From Actinomortierella ambigua (lineage: Eukaryota > Mortierellomycota > Mortierellomycetes > Mortierellales > Mortierellaceae), in assembly GCA_016098155.1 (NCBI GenBank), contig JAAAJB010000216.1:1-52685 (forward strand): a stretch of 52,685 bases of DNA. The letters run 5' to 3'. Below the pieces are notes generated by a model. It was not told where the DNA came from and made no database searches. It saw only the letters and a program-made list of their open reading frames with translations. Both the position numbers and the translations under genes were made by a program. Of this stretch, positions 33,969 to 45,164 are shown piece after piece; position 1 is the stretch's first letter; every line of letters begins with the position of its first letter.

Positions 33969-34854
33969 TTGTTTCTCTTTGAGATCTCCCCTCCTTCGCG
34001 ACCTCTCATGCTTTGATACCAAAAAAAAATGCATCTTCTCTTAATTCCTTTTGTCATCTTGCATCCCACTCATAATTATTCAATAAACTTGTACTTTTTC
34101 GGCTAATTCATCCACGATAAAATATCGATCGTCTTGGTGTCATTTCATTTTGGTGCCACGCCGTAAATATATAAACAAGGTTAAAGAAGGTTGCACTGAC
34201 ATGGGAAAGGAAGAACCTGGCAAGGGAACGAGGCCGATAGTGTCGTTTCAAGACCTGTGGGAATGTCTTACTTACCATGAGTAATCTGGATCATTCCCAT
34301 GTCTCTGCCGAGGCCGCAATGTCTCCGCTTCCCCTCCCCCTGTTTTTCACGCTTCGATCGAGTATAGTTAGCATCTAGATCGTGTCAACAGGGGCGACTC
34401 AATGAGTGGGCAAGTCCTACTTTACTGGAGTGTGTTGCGGAAGAAGAAGGAGCTTGATTTGGGTCTTTGTCCTGGTTCAGCCGGGCTCTCGCATACTCTT
34501 GATTGTCCCCACTAGTGCATCCTTTGCCTTTGGGCCCCTCCCCGAAGAGCCCTTTCTCCTCACGCAACAGACCGCCACTCTACTAGATTTATCGGTCAAC
34601 TTTTGTCAAATAGATTAGCCTTATGCCTTCTTTTGATCAACTAAACTACGTGGCTTTTACTCTTTTTTTTTTGTGCTGTCCATGGTCGAGAGATGTGGGT
34701 CACACAGCAGAGTGGCACAACCCCTTTCACAGTCCCCCCCTTGTCAATGCTGAATGGTGTTGCGTACCTGTTTTTTTTCGTACCATTCTGATCTTTTTCT
34801 CGTACTCAACAACTGTAGCGCAGCGCTCTCAAGTCGACACACGAGCACAAGAAG
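33969..34854. other. Spacer between tandem transporters
   Basis: About 0.9 kb with the 3' flank of the first transporter and the promoter of the second. No exact ATCWGATAA copy was found here. T-runs occur near 34662 and 34770. No coding sequence supported. Confidence 0.5.
34082..34087 (+). terminator. Polyadenylation signal
   Basis: AATAAA 114 bp after the transporter stop codon, in an AT-rich 3' flank. Confidence 0.5.
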
Positions 34855-37642
34855 ATGGAAATCTCAGTTAACGAGCACCAACAATCTCGCCGATCGGCTG
34901 CAGCAGGAACCAACAGTGACCATTCCAACAGGTACATACAACAACTACAAGGGCTATCGGCGAGCACCTCGTCAGCAACAGTGTCAACCAGCACCACCAC
35001 GATCGCCGCAACCCCGACAGAAACGAACGCCATTCAGCCGCTTGGTGAAGCCCGCGCAACCTCAGCCTTGATTTTCTCTTCCGATGCCGCCGACAGTGAT
35101 GACGACGACGGGAAAACTACTAGTAACTTTGGCGGCGGCAGCAGCGGCAACAGCAGCAGGGCGACCCTCCCAGATCGGTCGACTTTATCCGTTCGCGACT
35201 ATCGAATCTTAATGGGCGGCCTACTCACGCAATCGTTTCTTTACTCGTTTGAGGTCCATCTAGTCGGGGGAACGACGGGGTTCGTGACGGCCTATTTCAA
35301 GGCGAGTTCGCTGACGAGTGTGCTGCCGACGATCCTCCAGATCGTGTCGGCGACGTTGGTGCCGTTCTTCACCAAAATCTCGGATGTCGTTGGTCGCGCC
35401 GAGGCGTTGACGTTTGCCATGGTCGCCTATATTCTGGGATACGTGGCGCAGGGTGCGGCGGTCAAGTTTGGCCAGTATGCAGCAGGCTCCATCTTGAACA
35501 GTGTTGGCACCACAGGCATGAGAGCCTTGACCCATATTGTCATTGCAGGTAAGTACAAGGTGTACGGTGTATATATGAAAGATCTACATATCCCAAGGGC
35601 CATGGAGCTGCCCGTGGAGAGCGACCTGACTTCTTTTGATGCTTACAATACTCCCACGACCATGTCTCCTGCCCCCTCCCCCCCCGCGTCACAAAACCAC
35701 CCCTCCCCCCCCCTTGTTCTTTTCCCTTTAAACAAAAAAAATGCAGACACTACACCCCTGATAGATCGCGGCATCATGTTTGGGTTGTGGGATATTGGGT
35801 CAGCCTTCAACATCTTTGTAGCACAACTGTAAGAAGCTGGTTTGTTGCCATCTTGACAAAACTAAATGCGAAAAAGAAGAGTTCTCTCGACAACCTACGA
35901 TGAGCAACTTCTAACATCAAGCGTGAATGCTACAATTATATCTTGTGCATCGTATCGTGCATAGGCTGCTTGATCCACTGACGCTCCATTGGAGCTGGCG
36001 TTGGGTATACGTGATTGCCAGTATCGTCACCACGGTGGGGGCCATTGCTGTCCTGACCCCACTCTGGCACGTCCAGCGGAAGCAAGCCGCTCTCAATGCG
36101 ATGGACCAAGGCGAGGAGCCACGACATGAATGCGAAGACGACCAAGACGACCATGACGATGACGATGACCAAGAAGTGGATTCCACTTCTCTGGACCATC
36201 ATCATCATTTTCATCCACATCACGGTCGTCGCTCCTTCACCTGGTTCCTCCGCGAGTTTGACGCGATGGGGACGTTGCTCCTCGGGCTCGGGCTCTCACT
36301 GACACTATTCCCACTGACCCTCGCTCGCACCATGCCCGGCAACTACATGAACCCTTGGATCATCTTCTCCTTCAGTACCGGTCTCGTCTGCATGCTCCTC
36401 TTTGTCTTTTACGAGGCCCATCTCACCCAACAGCCCCCACCCATCCTGCCGCGTCGTCTCTGGGCCGCCACCGACCCCACCTTCATGGCCGTGCTCACCG
36501 TTCAGGCGGTCCTCACCTTCATGGCCGCCCTGAGCTGGCAATACCTCACCTTGTACCTTGTCGTCTCGCGCAATCTTACCTTTGGCCAGGCAATCCTCCT
36601 CGAGCGCGGCTATCAAGTCGCCTACCTCGTCCTGGCCCTCCTCACCGGTTTCGTAATCAAGTACTCGGCAGCAGTATCAGCAGTAGCTGCTGCTGCACCA
36701 TCCTCTTCTTCGCCCTGCAGTGGCAATAACAGCAGCAGCAGCAGCAGTAGCAGCAGCAGCAGTACCAGTATCAGTAGCGGTGGTGCTACGCCCACCTTGA
36801 CGCCTACGCCTACCCCTACGCCTACCCCTACTCCCACTCCCACCTCCAATATTCTCCGCCTCCTCGTCTGCCTCGGCGTCTTCCTCGCCACGCTCGGCAC
36901 CGTGCTCATGATCCTCGCCCGTCGCCCATCCTCTCCGACCTGGTCCGTCGCAACCTCGCAGTCCATCGTCGGCGCCGGCGCTGGCATGGCCAACCTCGCG
37001 GCCTCCGTCGCCGTCACTGCCGTTGTGACGCCTGCAGACCTCGTCACTGCGATCGGCGCCACTCAGATCCTGACCGCCGTTGCCGGTGCGATGGGCGGCG
37101 CCCTGGCCGGCGCGATCTGGACCCAGCTCTTGCCTCTGAGGTTGAGGGTCCATCTCATCCGAGATGGATGTGAGGAAGGAGGAGGAGGAGGAGGAGAAGA
37201 AGAAGAAGGCGATGGATGTTATGACTGGCAACGCTTGTTGAACGATCCGTTCTATGTCCAGCGTCTGCCGCAGCCGACCAAGGGCCGCGTCGTGGAGGCG
37301 TATGGCGAGACACAGATGGTCCTGACCATCCTGTCTGGTATTCTTTCTGTTGTTGCAGGTAACGAAGGGGTAGGGGGGGGAGAGAGACAGGAAGGGAGTG
37401 AGAGGATACATATGGAGGAAAGGTGCCCTTTTTCACTAATTCAAATACGCGCACACCTAACACACAACACGACCGCTTCGATAGCACTCTACGCATCGCG
37501 CATGCAGCATGTCGATCTCCAGATGGACAAAGTCAGCAGCAACAACAACAGCAACAGCAGCAGCAGCAACCATCCAGAGACCTCCAATGATTTCGGATCA
37601 GATTTGTCTCAACCCCTCTTACCAGTTACCACACACTATTGA
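34855..37642 (+). CDS. Second siderophore-type MFS transporter, diverged paralogue
   Basis: Four exons: 34855-35548, 35747-35828, 35965-37358, 37485-37642; 775 residues. Core segments parallel the upstream gene: SFLYSFEVHLVGG, VPFFTKISDVVGR, GTTGMRALTHIVIADTTPLI, FGQAILLERGYQVAY, GAGAGMANLAASV. Exon 2 is again 82 nt with the same phases. It differs by an extended N-terminus (about 115 residues, Ser/Thr/Asp-rich), an acidic/His-rich insert after helix 6 (EDDQDDHDDDDDQE then LDHHHHFHPHH), a Ser run plus a (Thr-Pro)n run in a later loop, and an extra last exon. The last intron (126 nt) is in frame and free of stops, so it could be retained. The helix 1 YGCLP of the paralogue is altered to GGTTG. 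It may be a vesicular or otherwise specialised SIT. Confidence 0.88.
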
Positions 37643-38020
37643 AGGCACACATACCAGAAAATTAAAAAAAAAGTCAATGGTCATATACATCTATTTCCCA
37701 CCGTGAAAAAAAGGGATTTCGCTTTGGCTATATAACAATGTTTTTTTTTCTGTAAAAAAAAATATTTTTTTCATACAACAGTGGTTTAAACAACAAAAAG
37801 AAAAGAAAAAGCAAAAGGGCAGGGTCATCATATTCTGTTCAACCACCCTATCCACACTGGCGGTTGGTTTTTTTTTGGGTGTTTTTTTTTGTCTTCTTCA
37901 AGAAAACAGGCGTTCAAAGAGGATGCACAGCATTAATCCTCCTATGCCCACCTATTTTCTTTCTTCTTCTTCCTCCTTCCTTTCATCTCCCATGAGCAAT
38001 CACATCATTGCTTTTTTTTT
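37643..38020. other. Convergent 3' spacer
   Basis: AT-rich sequence with multiple A- and T-runs between the second transporter and the MYND gene. Serves as the shared 3' flank; no gene. Confidence 0.6.
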
Positions 38021-39056
38021 TTACTTCTTGCAGGTATCCTTGTGGGAGGCGTTCCAGTGCTTGATCTGGCATGGTCGCGAGCAGTACGCAACCTTGTTGC
38101 ACTTGGTGCACTTGATCAAGGGCTTGGGCTTGAGCTCCTCCGATCGGCCCTCGTTCGCGACGTTATCGGGACGACCGCAGTTGGCGCACGATGCCAGTCC
38201 GGGGGTCTTGAACGTCTTGCGCAGCGCGGTCGCTGCATCCTCCAACGCATTCGTCTGCTGCAGGTTGGGCAACAGCGTACGGCCCGACGTCGCCGGGTTA
38301 CGTGCCTGGAAGGCCAACACCGCCGTACGCTTGATATCGTTGAATGCCGTCACCACACTGTACAACTCCTTGAATCGCTGATCGGCCTCCAGCGCCTTGG
38401 CATAGTAATCCTGTGCCTCCTTGAACACCGCCGCCTGCTTCAATGCCTGGTTCGACTTCTTCTTGGTCGCTCCCGATGGTGCCGACTGCAGCGTCAGCGT
38501 CGACAGCGCATAGTAGGCGTTGGGCAGCGTGCGCGAGTCGACGTGCGCCGACGCAACAAACGCCTTGAAGTGGGACAGCGACGCGGTGGCGTCGTGCGTC
38601 GCATAGTACACGTTGCCCAACATCGAGTGCGTCTCGATGCTCGAGGGCGAGATGTTCAGGACCTCCTCCAAGTCCTCCGTGCAGCTCTAGAAGAGTGAGA
38701 GAAAGATAGATAGAGTTGGAAAGAATGGTTGGTTTGTTAGGATTGACAGTCTTCATACATTCCTCGCCGACTCTCCTTTTCTCCTTCCCCCCCCCTCCCC
38801 TTCCATTCCACTCTTATGGCTCGTGCCATTATCCTCCTCTCACCCCACCCCTAGTTTCTTCTTCTTCCTCTTCTTCTTCTCCATCGATAAGCTATTTTCT
38901 TTTCATGCTTTTTTACCTTGTAGTTGCGAAGAGCCATGTGGCACGAAGCGCGGAGCTCCAGCATGCGGGGGCGGATATCCTCAAACTCGGTGATGGCAAA
39001 GCCGAGAGTCTGAATGCAGTGCGACCACTGCTGGCCAGAGAACAAAATCCAGATGA
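38021..39056 (-). CDS. TPR-MYND zinc-finger protein (5' end unresolved)
   Basis: Two exons are clear: 39056 (or 39043)-38917 and 38686-38021, joined in phase 0 over a 230-nt intron. The visible protein begins with TPR-like helices (QQWSHCIQTLGFAITEFEDI, MALRNYKSCTEDLEEVLNIS, HSMLGNVYYATHDATASLSH). It ends with a MYND finger: CANC, IKCTKCNKVAYCS, CQIKHW, HKDTC, holding all seven Cys and the His expected for two zinc ions. MYND domains mediate protein-protein contacts; TPR-MYND proteins without a SET domain are common in fungi and have varied roles. Upstream exon(s) with the start codon lie beyond 39056, but I could not identify them; the sequence there is low complexity (GA/CT, G- and A-runs). 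Confidence 0.75.
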
Positions 39057-39586
39057 CTATCAAGGAAAAAACAAAAGTCCCAAAGGAATGGGAATGCGTG
39101 CAATGTGGCAAAGGAGGGAAGAGGACAGGAGAGAGACGACAGAGAGAGAGAGAGAGAGCGAGAGAAAGAAAGAAAAAATGGTTAGTTTATGAACGAACGA
39201 TGCAAGGGTGTATCTCCTTCCCACCCTCTCATCTTCCCGCACACGCAGGAAAGAAAGAAAAAACCACAAACAAAGCCTAGAGTAGTGGTTTTTGTTCATA
39301 GTTGGCTCTTTTTTGCTTCTCCACAATATCCAAAACCCAATGCACAGCGGCGATCCGTGAGGGAGGATGGATGGGGTGAGGGAGGGAATGGGGGGGGGGG
39401 CGTAGTCAGGAAGGTGGCGGCTGGATGGTGATAAAACATTTTTTTTTGATCGACGTCCACTTGTTCCCAGATCAAAAAAAAAAAAAAAAGGGGACAGAAG
39501 AAGAAAGAAGGGGGGGGAGAGAGAGAGAGAGAAAGGGGGGTGGGGGGGAGGAAACGGCTACAGAAGCAGGCGAGGAGAGGCCCGAT

Positions 39587-40069
39587 CATGTCGTAGGCGT
39601 AGGCTGAGGTGAGCCAGTCGGGGTGGTCAGCGTCGCCGAGACAGCCTTGTCAGCCGGCTCCACGGGTTTGGGCTGACCAGACACCGGCTGCAACCATTGC
39701 TCGACGTTGGCAACCATGACACTAACATGCCTCTTGAAGGCAAGGCGCGATGAGATGGTGGAGAGGAGGACGTCAGTGATTCTTTCCTCCATTCTGCCTC
39801 CGGATGTCGGGAAAGGAGGCGGTCCCATGGCAAGTGAGTCGGTACCATCGCCCATGCAAATGTCGCAGGTCGTAAAAGTAGATTGTGCCTGGGGCAATGC
39901 GCAGGCCGTAAGTCTTCAGCCTAACTTGAATATCGACGGTCGATGCCTGATAGATCCGGTTGAACTGGTCCTTGAGCACTTTTGCCATCTTGATGGTGTT
40001 TGAAGGTGCTTTGGTTGAGTGAGGGCCGTCATCTGCCCTCGAGGCCTCCATCACCCCGAGCTCCATCAC
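39587..40069 (-). other. Unresolved coding-like region in two overlapping frames
   Basis: From ATG at 40069 one frame gives 98 codons, with a helical start (MAKVLKDQFNRIYQASTVDI). A second frame, open from about 39897 to a stop at 39587, reads more convincingly at its end (ERITDVLLSTISSRLAFKRH). The only joining intron I could draw is 37 nt with a poor donor (GTTAGG), so a frameshifted pseudogene is as likely as a gene. No family recognised. Confidence 0.25.
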
Positions 40070-40139
40070 TGGCGTGCAGGAGAGGATGGCACCATCCCCC
40101 TTCCTGCTCGACCTGCTAGTGCACAGTGGAAGCCCATTC

Positions 40140-40860
40140 TTCCGATCACTCGACGCCTTCGAGTGGTACTCTCCAGGGTGGGCGGGTTGTCAAGCAGGGT
40201 GATACCGCGGCAGTCGAGCGGTTCAACTAGGCCGCCGAACAAGGGATCCCGTCGGCGCAATGCAACCTAAGAAGGATGTTTGAAGATGCGCGAGGTGTCG
40301 AACAGAGTGATGTCACGGCAATCGAGTGGTTCACCAAAGCAGGGATACGTGGGCACAATCCAATCTTGGAGCGATGTACAAGTATGGGTTTGATCTTCAA
40401 CAGTGAAGTTGAGGCAGAAAAGTGGCACTCTATGACACGCGACTTGGAGAATGCATAACATATTTCCGTACTGGAATGGGCCGCACATTTAGTGGGAGTA
40501 TCTAGCAGAGCGGTTATGTATAAAAAAATCGGATCAAAATGAATTCCAAAACAACCGATGACAGGGACATCATGCTACCACTGGGCTAATGCACGGGAAT
40601 GGATCAGGTGTCCAGCTGAGTGACACCGAAGCATTCCAGTGGTACCTCGAGGCAGTCAGGCAACGGAGCACACATGGGCAGCGATTCAGATACTGAACCG
40701 TCACCGCAAGGGGGGGGGGTCAAACAATATGTGGCAGCTCTGCACAACAATGCGCGGGCGCTAGTTGATGTATACGAAAGTGGCGACTGTATGGTACAGC
40801 ATGGCTATTTATCAAGGGTACACGGACTCGGAGGATCAATTGCAGTAACCTCTTAAGCAC
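40140..40860 (+). pseudogene. Decayed Sel1-like repeat (SLR) gene fragment
   Basis: Sel1 repeats are recognisable in scattered frames: AAEQGIPSAQCNL and FEDARGVEQSDVTAIEWFTK (about 40230-40345), then GNGSGVQLSDTEAFQWYLEA (about 40594-40656), with an earlier remnant around 40150 (LDAFEWY). Stops and shifts separate the units, and no start codon or contiguous frame exists. SLR proteins are scaffold-type solenoids, and large families with kinase or TIR partners occur in Mortierella-type fungi; the partner domain of this copy is not visible. Confidence 0.7.
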
Positions 40861-41750
40861 AAGGAATATCGACGTTTTCATCTGTTTTGATGTTTTCGCG
40901 ACACAAAAATCAAGCCATAACTCTTATTCGCTCTGTAACCATATGTTTGTGCCAAAATTATCGCTGGAATATGGTGCGGGCCACAAATTTTTGACCGTGT
41001 CTTTGTAGGACAACTACGCTTACCAGGGAGGTTTTTTTAACCAAACTGATTCCGTAATACGGATCTTCAGCCCCTATTATGCGAATGCTGGAATGGTTTT
41101 TCGGTTAGATGCTAGGAATTTTTTTGTAGAAGACGGTCATTGTACATTTTCGATCTTGACATATGAGATAGGGGCATATAGAAAAGGTCAGGGGTCAAGC
41201 TCAGGCACTGATTGGCTGGATTTTCGTGACTGCAATTTGATTCGTCGTTGACCATGTCTGCGTTGCACCCTCGAAGAAGCCTTCCCAACCCGTCGCGGTG
41301 TCGGCGATACATTCTGGCATACAGCAAAAATGTGGACGTGGATGAAGCTTTGGATGGGTTCGCAGGCAGTGTAACATACTAGATATGTTCGATGACGTGA
41401 TTTCTGGAGATGATTGAAACATTTTTATCACTTTTGACCGCCGGCACCATACAGAGTTCCAGGAGCTCCTAGCGACCGCTGAGGAGTTCTGTAGCGACCG
41501 CAGCCCCTTCACCAAGAAAACCCAGGATGTAACGCTTTACAAAATCGAACACCAGGCGGCACTTTCCACCGAGCCCCTCACTGGGAAACACCCCCTTCCA
41601 CCCTTCCTCTATGCCCCTTTATTTTGTGTGACTCTCTTCCTTGCTCCAGCCGCGTCCCTTCAAAAAGAATACTTCCTCCAGTACTCCTTTTTGGCACTGT
41701 ATCTTCCGGCAACCAGTAATTCTCTCCCCGTACAACAACATTTCGAAATC
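40861..41750. other. Intergenic region before the P450 gene
   Basis: AT-rich sequence with no supported gene; short minus-strand frames near 41112-41515 match nothing known. The last 200 bp are CT-rich and form the P450 promoter and leader. Confidence 0.4.
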
Positions 41751-44264
41751 ATGGCGCACGCAATGGTTCTGGTCGGCCTCCGAAGCGTGATCCTTCGCCA
41801 CCTTCGCAAAATGACGCGCTCACGCTCTCTACACGAGTACATGACCTTGTCGAGCCTTGTGCTACTCATCGGTGCCATCATCAAGTACCCAAACCGTGCT
41901 ATCCTAACTAGAGCTCGTCCCGACCTAAGGGACAAGTCGGTTGTTGGACTACCACTCCTTGGCAGTCTGCATGTCGTGGTGCTAGTAAGGCTCAAAAGAC
42001 CACTTGAATATCTTAGTTCATTCATTGACGCCATTGGACCTACATTGTAAGTGCGCCATCGGATTAAGATGAACGGAGCAGCCTGGCTCTCTTAGCGCAC
42101 TACTAGTCTCATTGTGAATTCTATCCTCCTTCGTACTATCTTTCGCCTTAACTCTCCCACGCACAGTGCATTCACACTGCCAGTCTTTGGCCAAGTTATT
42201 GTAGTCAACTGCCCCCAGAATCTTGAGTGGATCCTGAAGAGTATGTGCTAACATCGTCTGGGTTACTGATGAAGATCACTTTCCTCGCTCCCTAACTGAC
42301 TGGCTGACTCTTCTTTTGTGTTCTGTATTGCCTTTAGCCAACTTTGAAAATTATGTGAAAGGCCCAACAATCCGCTGGGCGCTCGGTGACCTGTTGGGAG
42401 GTACAAAACAAACTCCCCTCTAGCCTAGAATCCCCCTCCTCTCGTGTCGCCCTGATCCTTGCTCGTGGCTTTAACACCCTCTTTTTTTCTTTAGACGGAA
42501 TCTTTGTTTCTGATGGGGCTCAGTGGCGATTCCATCGCAAGGTGACTTCCAACATGTTTACGACCAAGATATATCGTTCCTTGATAGAGGGCCCATTTAT
42601 GCGTACTGGCATGGACCTCGTTAGGGCCATCGAATACAGCCGACATGCCGGTGAAACAAATGTTGACCTGCAAGATTTGTTCCTGAGGGTAAGGATTCTT
42701 GAGCACTCCCCTTGCATACATACATTGTTTCCCCCCCCCCTTTCTCTCTTTCGTCATTTTTTGACGCATGGCCCCTTCTACGCCATGTCGCTTCTCCTCA
42801 CTCTTCCCCCTTAAGACTACCTCCCCCTATTTCTAATTGCAAGTCTAAATCTTTTCTACCAGTTGACTCTCGACACTTTTGGAATGCTCATGTTCGGCCT
42901 CGACATCCAATCGCTTGCCAACGAGGGCCAGAACGAGTTCGCAGACGCTTTTGATTATTTGTCTGAAATGGCCAATAATCGAATATTCAACCCAGCCTTC
43001 GTCGTGACTGAGCTGCTTCCGTGGACTTTGTTTCGTAAACGGCGTGCAAAGGCCATCGTGGACAAGTATGCAGCAATGGCGGTCGAGGACCATCGTCGAG
43101 AGTCACCAGAGCAGAAAAGTCAGCGCCATAGCGACCTGTTGGATCATTTCATGCGCTACAAGGTAATCACAAAAAAATGAGGCACTGGAAACTAGCTTCA
43201 ATGAAACTGCTTTTTTTTTGTTTTATTCGCCAGTCTGGATCAATTCTTGGACTACATTCCTCGTTCGCTAACATGCCGTGTTCTATCGTGTTGATGAAAA
43301 GACGGAGGAGGGGAAGGGGTTGACCGACAAGGAGCTTCGCGATGTCTTTGTCAATTTTATGCTTGCAGGGTATGTTTTCGTGAGCGGCACACATATGTTG
43401 GTTGTTGTCGTTTGTTGTTGTATAGTGAGATTGTCATGAAAGATATCGTTCTTCACCTCTCATACAACCTCTTGAATTCATTGTGGGGGGGTGGGGAGGG
43501 GGTTCTTAGACGCGATGGTATAGCTCAGGCACTGACATGGCAGTTCTATCAGCTAATGATCAACCCGAGAGTGAGCCAAAAACTAGTCGATGAAATCGAC
43601 ACCGTCCTGGATGGGTCCAAGGTGCCGATGACCTACGAAATCCTCTTGCAAGGGATGCCGTATCTGAAAGCAGTCACGCACGAGACCTTGCGCTTGCATC
43701 CGCCTCTTAACAAGAACGTTAAGATGGCCGTTCAAGATGATGTGCTGCCCTGCGGAACGAAAGTATGCGCCGGCGATTTTATCGGATTCAGCCCTTGGAT
43801 TATGGGCCGATCGCGCGCTGTCTGGGGCGATGATGCTGAAGTGTTTCGCCCAGAGCGGTGGATTGACGATCATGGCAAGTTTAAGACTCAGAATCCGTTC
43901 AAGTTCAACACGTTCAGTGGCGGTCCTCGAGTCTGGTGAGTTGGCCTTATTACTCTGCGCCTATTCTTGTTTTTTTTTTTTTTTGCCTTTTCCTTTTCTC
44001 GTGCAAAAGATTTAATATGATCATTAGACTCATCGAGCATCTTACCCTCATGGCCTCTACAATAATAGTACGGGACAAACGTTTGCCACGATGCAGGTTT
44101 TGCAGACCACTTGTTTGCTCTTGCAGCGATATACGTTCAAGATGACCCCTAACCATCCTCCAGTAGCGTACAAAGCAAACATCTCCCTTCCAATGCGTCA
44201 TCCCCTGCAGACGATCATCACCCCGCGCCACGGTGTGTCACCCTTGGTGGCACACAAGAAGTAG
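41751..44264 (+). CDS. Cytochrome P450, CYP4/CYP86/CYP704-like (putative fatty-acid omega-hydroxylase)
   Basis: Eight exons: 41751-42046, 42167-42240, 42338-42400, 42495-42688, 42863-43162, 43302-43369, 43510-43935, 44069-44264; 538 residues. An N-terminal membrane anchor (SSLVLLIGAI) places it on the ER. Motifs: WRFHRKVTSNMF (C-helix), ETLR (ExxR, 390-393), FRPERW (PERF region), and heme loop FSGGPRVCTG with ligand Cys474. The Cys codon is split by the last intron (TG/T), so an unspliced reading seems to lose the heme ligand. The segments NFENYVKGP, LGDGIFVSDGAQW and DLQDLFLRLTLDTF are those of fatty-acid omega-hydroxylase-type P450s. The I-helix reads AGRDGI where AG.DTT is usual, so the oxygen-activating Thr is missing. 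The substrate is unknown. Confidence 0.9.
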
Positions 44265-45164
44265 GATGATCTCTCAAGGGTATATGTTGCAACGATGGGT
44301 CAGCCATCACAGACTCCTGTAATCTTTAACCCTGATTATCATATATAAACTCAGTCTGTGCACACTGCCTATTGACTGATTTCCATTGAATCATTGCCTA
44401 GTATGTTTTGTGGCATCCAATGGCTCTTCAATAGGCGAGTACATAATGCATTCATCGCATCGCCCAAATACTAAAGCAAGGAGAGAACAAGGTCTGTTGC
44501 TTGGTTGTCTTTCCAGGTTGGTGGTGGTGATGGGGCGGGTTGAAAGTCCAGAGTGAAAATTCACAGACGGACGAGGAAATGGCACTGCCCGAAAGCATAA
44601 AAAAGAGCGCCTTCAGGAAAGACTTTCTCACTCTCACAAAGGCTAATTATTCCTCCAATACCAGAAGGCTTTTCGGGCTTCGCACAGATTTGCAATGATC
44701 TCAGACCCGAATCCACAATGGCAAAAGGCTACTCAAGCATCACTATTTCACAAGCTCGCCTGAAAGTATATCATTGGCTTTAGGGTATCGATTTGTCCGC
44801 GGCCAGCACGTAAACACTATGTACAGGAGTGGAAGTGGAGTTGGAGACCTTCGTTCACATTGTCGCCACCGATGATTAAAACCCTACCAAATGAACAACG
44901 AGAAAGGTAATAAGGCAGTCGCTTGCTGTGGACCCCTCCAAATTATTGCTTGCATGTGTAGTCTGGTCGTATCCAAATTACACGAAAGCCCCAGGCGAGA
45001 AGAAAGCACTCGGTACAATAAAAGCACCGAAACATAGTCACGACAATACTCTCCCGGAGAGTGCAGAGGTGTTTATTCTCATTGTTTAACCAGGACATGT
45101 AACTTCTCACCAGTGGCAAAGTAGATTTTTCTGTAGAACAGCCTCCAAAGACTATTACGATGGT
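44265..45164. other. Convergent intergenic region
   Basis: About 0.9 kb between the P450 (+) and an F-box gene (-), both ending here. No gene, RNA or repeat was recognised; it contains their 3' flanks. Confidence 0.5.

Noticed and set aside
32772..34034. 420-codon minus-strand frame opposite the first transporter
   Set aside because: Antisense shadow of a GC-biased coding exon; composition is Asp/Gly/Arg-rich without any domain.
39277..39365. Minus-strand C-terminus-like frame (RIAAVHWVLDIVEKQKRANY then stop)
   Set aside because: Looks protein-like but is preceded by a C-run and low complexity with no acceptor in phase; could not be attached to the MYND gene or any other.
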